Assembly: GCA_902760845.1 (NCBI GenBank)
Contig: CACWHX010000019.1
Location: forward strand, 1-46,908
Length of the DNA stretch: 46,908 bases
Source of the DNA: Oscillospiraceae bacterium
GTDB lineage: Bacteria; Bacillota; Clostridia; Oscillospirales; Oscillospiraceae
Reading direction: 5' to 3'
Part shown: positions 40,870 through 46,908 of the stretch, one piece after another
How positions within the stretch are numbered: the stretch's first letter is position 1
How the letters are laid out: every line of letters starts with the position of its first letter
Program-made: the position numbers and the translations under genes
The notes under the pieces: generated by a model
What the model was told of the DNA's origin: nothing
The model's input: only the letters and a program-made list of their open reading frames with translations
Databases searched by the model: none

Positions 40870-40917
40870 AGGCCGTCTCCTGACCTTCAGCCGCGCTGTG
40901 ACCTTGTCCGCGTCAGA
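40870..40917 (-). pseudogene. Short recG-like fragment downstream of the GNAT gene
   Basis: About 48 bases match an internal recG segment at 41680-41731, including GGCCGTCTC and TGACCTTCAGCCGCGCT, with a four-base indel and a few substitutions. On the minus strand it reads SDADKVTARLKVRR against SDTDEAKARLKVMR in RecG. It overlaps the GNAT stop by a few bases and has no start or stop of its own, so it is a leftover duplication. Confidence 0.6.
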
Positions 40918-41422
40918 GCGCCCGCACGAGCGCGTAGAGCTGCATGTCCAGCACGACGCCGTTTTTCACGGCGTTGCTGCGGAGCGTGCCCTCCAATTGA
41001 AATCCGGCCTTTTCCAGCACGCGGCAGGAGGCGCGGTTATAGGCAAACGGCTCGGCGAAAATGCGGAGCAGGTCCGTGCGCGCAAACACGTGCGCGCAGG
41101 TCAGCCTGACCGCCTCGGTCATGATGCCGCGGCCCCAGTATGGCTCGGCGAGACAGTAGCCCAGCTCTGCCGTGCAGCAATGGACGTTGGCGCCCCGGCG
41201 AATGCTGATGCTCCCGCAAACTGCGCCGCCCGCGGTAACGGCAAACGCGAACGTCTGGTCCGGGTCGGCGCCGCGCATGGCGGCGATGAAGTCCGCCGCG
41301 TCCTGTTCGGTATACGGGTATGGGATCCCGTCGCGCAGGTTGTTTAAAACATTCGGGTTATTCATGATCTCCGCGAGCTGCGGCGCGTCGTCCGGAGTCC
41401 ACGGACGGATTGAAACTTTCAT
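40913..41422 (-). CDS. GNAT acetyltransferase (RimJ/RimL type)
   Basis: 169 residues from the ATG at 41422, preceded by GAGGTG. GNAT features: VSIRPWTPDDAPQLAEIMNNPNV, the LGYCLAEPYWGRGIMTEAV acetyl-CoA loop, then NRASCRVLEKAGFQLEGTLRSNAVKNG and DMQLYAL. It should N-acetylate a protein N-terminus or small amine; substrate unknown. It is the last gene of the apbE-mpg-recG unit, 10 bases after recG. Confidence 0.9.
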   Translation of the reverse strand: MKVSIRPWTPDDAPQLAEIMNNPNVLNNLRDGIPYPYTEQDAADFIAAMRGADPDQTFAFAVTAGGAVCGSISIRRGANVHCCTAELGYCLAEPYWGRGIMTEAVRLTCAHVFARTDLLRIFAEPFAYNRASCRVLEKAGFQLEGTLRSNAVKNGVVLDMQLYALVRAL

Positions 41423-41432
41423 CGGGATCACC

Positions 41433-43499
41433 TCAATTCCATCGCCCGGCGTTGGCCTCGAACAGGCGGTCGCACTGGGTGCGGAGCTTTGCGTGCCCCG
41501 GCCGGGAGAGCTCGGGATCAGTCTCCAGCACCGCCTGCGCCGCCGCGCGCGCGTCCTCCAGCACGTTCATGTCCGCGCAGAGATCGGCGATGTGCATCTC
41601 CGGCAGGCCGTGCTGCCGGCTGCCGAAGAAATCGCCCGGTCCGCGCTGGCGCAGGTCCGCCTCCGCGATTTTGAAGCCGTCGGCCGTCTCGCGCATGACC
41701 TTCAGCCGCGCTTTGGCCTCGTCCGTGTCAGAATCCGAGACGAGGATGCAGTAGCTTTGAAACGGCCCGCGCCCGATGCGCCCGCGCAGCTGGTGCAGCT
41801 GCGACAGGCCAAAGCGGTCGGCGTTCTCCACGAGCATGAGCGCCGCGTTCGGCACGTCTACGCCCACCTCGATGACCGTCGTGGCGACGAGAACGTCCAG
41901 CTCCCCCGCGGCGAAGGCGGCCATGACGGCCTCCTTGTCCTTCGCCTTCATGCGCCCGTGGATGCACCCCACGCGGCGGTGGGGGAGCGCCCGCTGCAGC
42001 GCGGCGGCGTGCTCCTGCGCGGACTTGAGCTGCGCGGGCAGCTCGTCGTTTTCCTCCACCATCGGGCAGACGACGAACGCCTGCCGTCCCTCGCCGACGA
42101 GCTTGTCGAGAAAGGCGTTCAGCCGCGCGCGATAGCGCTCGTCCACCACGTAGGTCTCCACCGGGCGGCGGCCCGGCGGCAGCTCGTCGATGACCGACAC
42201 GTCCAGGTCGCCGTAGATCATCAGCGCGAGCGTGCGCGGGATGGGCGTCGCGCTCATGACGAGCGTGTGCGGATGGTCGCCCTTGCCCGTGAGCGCGGCG
42301 CGCTGCTCCACGCCGAAGCGGTGCTGCTCGTCCGTGATGACGAGGCCGAGACGAGCAAACTGCACCGTGCCCTGGATGAGCGCGTGCGTGCCGACGACGA
42401 CATCCAGCGCGCCGGCCGCGAGCGCGTCGCAGACGCCGCGCTTCTGCTTCGCCGTCATCGACCCCGTCAGCCGTCCGACGTGCAATCCCAGCGGCTCCAG
42501 AAAGCCCCGCAGCGTCTGCTCGTGCTGCTCGGCGAGAATCTCCGTCGGCGCCATGAACGCGCTTTGATAGCCGCTTTTCCAGACATACCAGATGCACGCC
42601 GCGGCGACGAGCGTCTTGCCGGAGCCGACGTCGCCCTGCACGAGGCGGTTCATCACCGCGCCGGAGCAGAGATCGTCCGCCGCCGCGAGCACCGCGCGCT
42701 GCTGCGCGTTCGTGGGGCGAAACGGCAGCGTGCGGTAAAACGCCGCGCAGTCCGCGCGCTCCATGCGCATGCCGCTGGCGGTCTGCCGCTCGCCGCGCAT
42801 CCGCTGCATCGCGCAGGCGAGGACGAACAGCTCTTCAAAGATCAGCCGCCGCCGCGCCAGCTCCAGCGCGCCGAGATCGGCGGGGAAGTGGATGTTCTCA
42901 TACGCAAAGTCTGCCTGCGCCAGACCGTATTGCCGCAGAATCTCCTCCGGCAGCGCGTCGGGGAAATGCCCCGCGCAGGCGTCGAGCGCCGCGCGCACCG
43001 CGTCGAGCACGATGCGCTGCGTCAGGCCCGCGGAAAGGGGATACACCGGCATGATGCGCCCCGTGACGCTCCCCGCCGTGCCGGCAAGCGCCTCCTGCTC
43101 GCAGACGGGGTTCGCCATCGTCTTTCGCTGGCCGAGCAGGCCGATCTTCCCATAGAAAATATAGGACTCCCCCATGTGGATGGCGTCCCTGCGATAGTTT
43201 TGATTGAAATAGGTGATGTCCACCGAGCCGGTGTCGTCCACGGCGCGGAGCTTCACCATCTCCATCCCGCGCCGCACGCGCACGAGCCGCGGCTCGTTTG
43301 CCACCATCGCGCGGATACATACCGTGTCGTCCGGCATGGCGAGGGCGATGGGCGTGAAGCGGGTGCGGTCCTCATACCGGCGCGGAAAAAGCGCCGCGAG
43401 GTCGCGCAGCGTCTCCACGCCGAGCTTGCGGAACGCCTCGGCCTTTTTCGGCCCCACGCCGCGCAGGGCGGAGATTTCAGTTTCGGGTGTCATCTTCAT
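41433..43499 (-). CDS. recG: ATP-dependent DNA helicase RecG
   Basis: 688 residues from the ATG at 43499 (MKMTPETEISALRGVGPKKAEAF), with GGAGA before it. Wedge/OB domain in the N-terminal third, then superfamily 2 helicase motifs: GDVGSGKTLVA (Walker A), APTEILAEQH, DEQHRFGVEQR (the RecG-type DEQH box), MSATPIPRTL, and TTVIEVGVDVPNA with QLRGRIGRG, and the TRG-like C-terminal RQHGLPEMHIADL. It remodels stalled forks and Holliday junctions. It overlaps mpg by 23 bases. Confidence 0.97.
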   Translation of the reverse strand: MKMTPETEISALRGVGPKKAEAFRKLGVETLRDLAALFPRRYEDRTRFTPIALAMPDDTVCIRAMVANEPRLVRVRRGMEMVKLRAVDDTGSVDITYFNQNYRRDAIHMGESYIFYGKIGLLGQRKTMANPVCEQEALAGTAGSVTGRIMPVYPLSAGLTQRIVLDAVRAALDACAGHFPDALPEEILRQYGLAQADFAYENIHFPADLGALELARRRLIFEELFVLACAMQRMRGERQTASGMRMERADCAAFYRTLPFRPTNAQQRAVLAAADDLCSGAVMNRLVQGDVGSGKTLVAAACIWYVWKSGYQSAFMAPTEILAEQHEQTLRGFLEPLGLHVGRLTGSMTAKQKRGVCDALAAGALDVVVGTHALIQGTVQFARLGLVITDEQHRFGVEQRAALTGKGDHPHTLVMSATPIPRTLALMIYGDLDVSVIDELPPGRRPVETYVVDERYRARLNAFLDKLVGEGRQAFVVCPMVEENDELPAQLKSAQEHAAALQRALPHRRVGCIHGRMKAKDKEAVMAAFAAGELDVLVATTVIEVGVDVPNAALMLVENADRFGLSQLHQLRGRIGRGPFQSYCILVSDSDTDEAKARLKVMRETADGFKIAEADLRQRGPGDFFGSRQHGLPEMHIADLCADMNVLEDARAAAQAVLETDPELSRPGHAKLRTQCDRLFEANAGRWN

Positions 43500-44019
43500 G
43501 GCAGATTCTCCAGCGCCAGGGGCGCGCCTGGTCCTCCTCCGACGCATAACCGATGCCGACGCGCGCGGCGGTTTCGAGCGGGAAGCGCGCGCCGTCGTCC
43601 TCCAGCCACAGGCCGGGGCAGTCCGTGATGGCAAGGCCGTTGAAGGACTTGTCGATCCGCAGCCGCCGGGTGAGCTTGCCGGGACCGTTCGCCCCGTCGC
43701 CGCACGCGCGGATCAGCACGGCCTGCGGCGTCTCCGCCGCGCCGGTGACGATGTTCAGCATCCAGTGGATGCCGTAGCAGAGATAGACATAGATCGTCCC
43801 GCCCGCGGCGTAGAGCGTCTCCGTGCGCTTCGTGCGGCCGTGGGAGGCGTGGCAGGCGGTGTCCGTCTCGCCGCGGTACGCCTCCGTCTCCGTGATGCGC
43901 AGGCGCAGTTCCGTCCCGTCGTCGAGCCGGCGCGCGAGGATGCGCCCCGTCAGCGCCGGGGCCACGTCCAGCACGTCCCGGCGGAAAAATGCGTTGTCCA
44001 GCAATTTGATCGTACTCAT
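43477..44019 (-). CDS. 3-methyladenine DNA glycosylase, AAG/Mpg family
   Basis: 180 residues. Motifs: LTGRILARRLDDG, ITETEAYRGETDTACHASHGRTKRTETLYAAGGTIYVYLCYGIHWMLNIVTG (in part) with the catalytic Glu, and GPGKLTRRLRIDKSFNG. The family excises alkylated purines. It is a single-domain enzyme of normal bacterial length and overlaps both neighbours, apbE by four bases and recG by 23. Confidence 0.95.
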   Translation of the reverse strand: MSTIKLLDNAFFRRDVLDVAPALTGRILARRLDDGTELRLRITETEAYRGETDTACHASHGRTKRTETLYAAGGTIYVYLCYGIHWMLNIVTGAAETPQAVLIRACGDGANGPGKLTRRLRIDKSFNGLAITDCPGLWLEDDGARFPLETAARVGIGYASEEDQARPWRWRICHEDDTRN

Positions 44020-45059
44020 TTTACGTAGCTCACCGTGTAATCCCCGCCGCTCTGCGTGAACACGCCGTACAGCCCGTCCGTGAGCACGGCGCGGCCGTCG
44101 TTCGTGATAAGCAGCATTTCAAACCCGCCGTAGTCGCGCCAGTATTGCAGCGCCGCGCGCTCGCCGCGCACGAACAGCGCCGTGGACAGACAGTCGGCCA
44201 GCTGCGCGTCGGCGCAGACGATCGTCACGGACTTGAGTCCGCTGTTCGCCGGCTCGCCGTTCGCGGGATTCAGAATGTGGTGATACAGCGCGCCGCGCTG
44301 CGTGAAGCTCCGGTCGGTGCTGGCGGAGGTGACGACCGCCGTCTCGCCGACGGAGAGGTAGCCGATGTAGGCCCCGGCGTTGTTCGGGTCCATCACGGCG
44401 ATGTTCCAGCGGCTGCCGTCCGGCTTTGTGCCCAGCGTCTGGACGCTGCCGCTCATGGAGACAAGACCGCTCTTCACGCCGTCGGCGCGCATGGCGTTGA
44501 TCGCGGCGTTGGAGGCCGCGCCGCGCGCGACGCAGGCGAGCGTGATCCGCGTCCCCGCCGCGGCGGCGGCGAGATAGCCGCCGTTTTCCTGGTCAGGAGC
44601 GAGGGAGAGCTTGTCCATCCCCACGTGCGCCAGCAGCGCGGCGAGCTCCGCATCCTCCGGCACGCGGTAATTTTCATCGAGAAATCCCCACGCCTCCAGC
44701 AGCGGGTAGACCGTGAGATCGAGCGCGCCGTCCGTGTTCGCCGAGACGGTCTGCGCCGTCTGGATCATGGCGGCGATCTGCGCGTTCACCGCGACGGGGG
44801 CGCCGTCCGCGTGGTTAATTTGATAGACGCTGCCGCGCTCGTTTTCCGGATCGGTCAGGTCGCTGATGCTCGTCAGCGCGGCGCCGGCGTCCGCCACCGC
44901 CTTTTCCCCGTCCCGGCCGTAGGCCTTCAGGTCGATGAGCGCGCCGAGCGCGAACAGCTGCGCGGAGGCCTCTCTGTCGTCGGCGCCGCAGGCGGTCAGC
45001 CCCAGCGCCAGCGCGAGACAGAGCAGCAGCGCGATGCAGATGGTAAATTTCTGTTTCAT
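44016..45059 (-). CDS. apbE: FAD:protein FMN transferase ApbE (lipoprotein)
   Basis: 347 residues. A lipoprotein signal ends in LTAC with Cys24. ApbE motifs follow: DLTVYPLLEAWGF, VARGAASNAAINAMRADGVKSGLVSMSGSVQTLG (in part), DGSRWNIAVMDP, YHHILNPANGEPA and ADCLSTALFVRG. It attaches FMN to Thr of Rnf/Nqr-type or extracellular flavoproteins outside the membrane, using FAD, the product of RibF. The start was placed at the signal peptide; upstream in-frame codons are not conserved-looking. First gene of the apbE-mpg-recG-GNAT unit. Confidence 0.93.
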   Translation of the reverse strand: MKQKFTICIALLLCLALALGLTACGADDREASAQLFALGALIDLKAYGRDGEKAVADAGAALTSISDLTDPENERGSVYQINHADGAPVAVNAQIAAMIQTAQTVSANTDGALDLTVYPLLEAWGFLDENYRVPEDAELAALLAHVGMDKLSLAPDQENGGYLAAAAAGTRITLACVARGAASNAAINAMRADGVKSGLVSMSGSVQTLGTKPDGSRWNIAVMDPNNAGAYIGYLSVGETAVVTSASTDRSFTQRGALYHHILNPANGEPANSGLKSVTIVCADAQLADCLSTALFVRGERAALQYWRDYGGFEMLLITNDGRAVLTDGLYGVFTQSGGDYTVSYVK

Positions 45060-45175
45060 GGGAGGGTGATTCCTTTTTTTCTGGATATCAGCAGTATAGC
45101 ATACCGGCGCGAAAATGGGAACAAATTTCTCACGCGCCGCGCCGCGCCGCCGTGCGACGCTCGGCAAAAAAGTAC
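45060..45175. other. Upstream region of apbE
   Basis: No gene. It carries a minus-strand -10 candidate TATACT near 45096-45101 with a weak -35 (TTCCCA at 17 bp). The rest is a GC-rich stretch before the divergent infC promoter. Confidence 0.45.
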
Positions 45176-45204
45176 TTGACATCCCGCGGCGGACCTGCTA
45201 TAGT
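45176..45204 (+). promoter_or_regulatory. Promoter of the infC-rpmI-rplT operon
   Basis: TTGACA (45176-45181), 17-bp spacer, TATAGT (45199-45204). Confidence 0.9.
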
Positions 45205-45387
45205 AGAAACGCTGAAAACAAAGCAGGCGCGGTTTTGCGCCTCACCCGGCCGCATCGGGCGGCCCGCGGTCAATATCCTCTCCGGGGCTCTGCAGCGCGC
45301 AGGGTCAAGCGCCGGAGGGCCTGTTGCGCGGACGTTTTTGGCGTTCGTGTTTTTTCTTTTTCGAGACCTTGATGGAGGTGTGTTCGT
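45205..45387 (+). promoter_or_regulatory. Structured infC leader, probable L20-controlled attenuator
   Basis: A leader of about 180 nt with several GC hairpins (GGCGC/GCGCC near 45228, CTCCGG/CCGGAG spanning about 45280-45330) and a strongly T-rich end (TTTTTCTTTTT region near 45350-45362). In Firmicutes this leader is bound by L20 to cause early termination; the leader class is assigned from position and general form, not from a matched consensus. Confidence 0.6.
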
Positions 45388-45915
45388 ATCGCAACGGTAA
45401 ACTATCAGATCAATGATGACATTCGCGATAAAGAGGTTCGCGTCATCGGGGAGGACGGCGCGCAGCTCGGCATCATGTCGGCCGCGGCGGCGCTGGAAAT
45501 CGCCGTGGAGAAGGACCTCGATCTCGTGAAGATCGCGCCGGGCTCCAACCCGCCGGTCTGCAAGATCATGGACTATGGCAAATATCGCTTCGAACAGTCC
45601 AAGCGCGAAAAGGAAGCGAAAAAGAATCAGCACGTGATCGAGGTGAAGGAGATCCGCATGTCGCCGAGCATCGGCGAGAACGACTTCAACACCAAGCTGA
45701 AAAACGGTCAGAAGTTTCTGCGCGAGGGCGACCGCGTCAAGGTGACGGTGCGCTTTCGCGGCAGGGAAATGGCGCACACCAACATCGGTGAAGAGCTGCT
45801 GCGCAATTTCGCCGCCAAGTGCGCGGACCTCGCCAACCTCGACAAGCAGCCGAAGCTGGAGGGGCGGAACATGTCCATGTTCCTCTCGCCCAAGCCGCAG
45901 ACTGCCAAAAAGTAA
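45388..45915 (+). CDS. infC: Translation initiation factor IF-3, initiated at an ATC codon
   Basis: 175 residues when started at ATC 45388, nine bases after GGAGG. The resulting N-terminus ([30 protein letters not shown], seen in part) matches the IF-3 N-domain that an ATG start at 45475 would delete. No ATG, GTG or TTG lies in frame near the ribosome site. IF-3 rejects non-canonical start codons, and infC genes commonly exploit this for autoregulation through a rare start. The remainder ([31 protein letters not shown]) is standard. Confidence 0.93.
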   Translation: MATVNYQINDDIRDKEVRVIGEDGAQLGIMSAAAALEIAVEKDLDLVKIAPGSNPPVCKIMDYGKYRFEQSKREKEAKKNQHVIEVKEIRMSPSIGENDFNTKLKNGQKFLREGDRVKVTVRFRGREMAHTNIGEELLRNFAAKCADLANLDKQPKLEGRNMSMFLSPKPQTAKK

Positions 45916-45967
45916 GATTCCCCATTTTGAAAAGGAAAAGGAAGCAACCAAGGAAGGAGACAATACG

Positions 45968-46165
45968 ATGCCCAAGCTGAAATCGCACAGCGGTGCGAAG
46001 AAGAGATTCAATCTCACCAAGACCGGCAAGGTCAAACGCGCCCACGCCTACAAAAGCCATATCCTCACCAAGAAGGACACCAAGCGCTGCCGCCGTCTGC
46101 GCTCCGGCACCTATGCCGACAAGACGAACGACGCGACCATCAAGAAAATGATCCCGTACAAATAA
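45968..46165 (+). CDS. rpmI: 50S ribosomal protein L35
   Basis: 65 residues, very basic: [20 protein letters not shown], then [14 protein letters not shown] and a MIPYK end, all typical. GGAAGGAG precedes the ATG. It lies in the canonical infC-rpmI-rplT order. Confidence 0.97.
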   Translation: MPKLKSHSGAKKRFNLTKTGKVKRAHAYKSHILTKKDTKRCRRLRSGTYADKTNDATIKKMIPYK

Positions 46166-46196
46166 GGATCGACCGCATATAGGAGGATAATCAACC

Positions 46197-46550
46197 ATGG
46201 CAAGAGTAAAAGGCGCAATGATGACGCGCAAGCATAGAAATAAAATTCTTGGTCTGGCCAAGGGCTACTGGGGCAACAAGTCCCGCCACTACAAGATGGC
46301 CAACCAGCAGGTGATGAAGTCCGGCCGCTACGCTTATGTCGGACGCAAGCAGAAAAAGCGGGATTTCCGCCAGCTCTGGATCACCCGCATCAACGCCGGC
46401 TGCAAGCAAAACGGCATGAATTACTCCACCTTCATGCACGGTCTGAAGCTCGCCGGGATCGACATGAACCGCAAGATGCTCTCCGAGACCGCGATCCATG
46501 ACTCCGCCGCGTTCACCGCTCTGTGCGAGCAGGCGAAGGCCGCGCTCTAA
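46197..46550 (+). CDS. rplT: 50S ribosomal protein L20
   Basis: 117 residues: [41 protein letters not shown], and the C-terminal [20 protein letters not shown] (quoted in parts) are family signatures. L20 binds 23S rRNA early in 50S assembly and is the likely repressor of this operon through the infC leader. TAGGAGG precedes the ATG. Confidence 0.97.
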   Translation: MARVKGAMMTRKHRNKILGLAKGYWGNKSRHYKMANQQVMKSGRYAYVGRKQKKRDFRQLWITRINAGCKQNGMNYSTFMHGLKLAGIDMNRKMLSETAIHDSAAFTALCEQAKAAL

Positions 46551-46561
46551 TCCAAATCCAA

Positions 46562-46598
46562 ACCGCCGCGCCGGAACTCCGGCGCGGCGGTACGTTTG
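46562..46598 (+). terminator. Terminator of the infC operon
   Basis: ACCGCCGCGCCGG (46562-46574) pairs with CCGGCGCGGCGGT (46579-46591), loop AACT, with a weak T-tail (ACGTTTGT), 11 bases after rplT. Confidence 0.8.
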
Positions 46599-46714
46599 TA
46601 AAAAACATTTTTTCGACAAGAGGGGGGAGCCCTGTTCTTCCTTACCGAGTCAAACCCGCTCCGCCGGGCTGCGTCTCGGGGATGTGGAGGTACATGGTTC
46701 TGCCTGATTCGTTT
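46599..46714. other. Gene-free spacer before the right repeat
   Basis: No gene is supported. A TTTTTTCGACA string followed by a G-rich run recalls the start of the 205-bp element, but the similarity stops there. Confidence 0.4.
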
Positions 46715-46908
46715 TATTACGCACTGCAGATAATGACGAAGTGCAGAATCCACCCCATTTCTTTCCGTCTTGCCGGAAAGAAACGCGGTGGAGCCGCAAA
46801 GAAAGGGGTGCTTTGGTCAAGGGGCTACCGCCCCTTAACAACCCCCGGAGGCGGGACATTCGGCAAAGACAGATGCTGCGAAAAGCAACGCACAGGCTGG
46901 GTGCCGGA
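46715..46908 (+). repeat. Dispersed intergenic repeat, right copy (reaches the window end)
   Basis: Same orientation and length as 1-194, starting TATTACG and ending GGTGCCGGA at the last base. The core with the nested CTTTCCG/CGGAAAG hairpin is identical. The copy probably continues past the window, as the left copy is followed by further sequence. Confidence 0.85.

Noticed and set aside
1..46908. CRISPR array, tRNA or rRNA genes
   Set aside because: No regularly spaced repeats with unique spacers, no cloverleaf with a TTCGANTC-type T-arm and no rRNA signature was seen. A tRNA and CRISPR scan would confirm this.

Overview
The window reads as chromosomal DNA of a GC-rich, spore-forming Clostridia-class Firmicute, most like an Oscillospiraceae-type anaerobe. 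Pointers are a Gram-positive division and cell-wall (dcw) cluster opening with mraZ, a MurE of the meso-diaminopimelate type (DNPR motif), a sporulation sigma-K gene, a Firmicute-type c-di-AMP riboswitch, the rimP-nusA-ylxR-L7Ae-infB-rbfA order, and an infC-rpmI-rplT operon with a long leader. I saw no rRNA, tRNA, CRISPR array, prophage or autonomous insertion sequence. The taxonomic placement is inference from gene content only.

Layout. 1-850: no gene, dispersed and tandem repeats. 851-4221 (minus): potassium module, namely a six-TM voltage-sensor channel ending in two RCK_C domains, then a KimA-type K+ importer under a complete c-di-AMP riboswitch with terminator and promoter. 4490-17600 (plus): mraZ promoter and MraZ-box array, then mraZ-rsmH-ftsL-PBP(spoVD type)-murE-mraY-ftsW-murG-murA-divIB-ftsZ; murF, murD, murC, murB and ftsA are absent. 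17639-21442: yihY (plus), then a DUF362 ferredoxin-like protein, a CsoR-type repressor and an N-acyl-D-amino-acid deacylase (all minus). 21777-27685 (plus): complete dipeptide/oligopeptide ABC operon dppABCDF plus a 128-residue unknown. 27812-28504 (minus): sigK. 28792-31975 (plus): an orphan 70-residue protein, an AbrB-ABC transporter operon with a palindromic operator, and a VanY-type carboxypeptidase with a structured leader. 31992-40586 (plus): rimP-nusA-ylxR-L7Ae-infB-rbfA-nrnA-truB-ribF. 40913-45059 (minus): apbE-mpg-recG-GNAT. 45176-46591 (plus): infC-rpmI-rplT. 46715-46908 repeats the first 194 bases.

The most unusual items concern mobile-type sequence. The last gene of the translation operon encodes a RibF (flavokinase/FAD synthetase) fused in frame to a full-length Y1/REP-associated transposase-like domain that keeps its HxH motif but has Gln where the nucleophilic Tyr should be. 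Right after it lies a roughly 205-bp palindrome-rich element with a second, inverted copy 11.5 kb away. Each copy sits between two copies of a locus-specific terminator hairpin. Diverged relatives occur between the PBP gene and murE and beside sigK. Other palindromic repeats fill the nusA-ylxR gap and both window ends. A second theme is c-di-AMP/potassium control, where riboswitch-controlled uptake sits beside a channel carrying tandem RCK_C domains.
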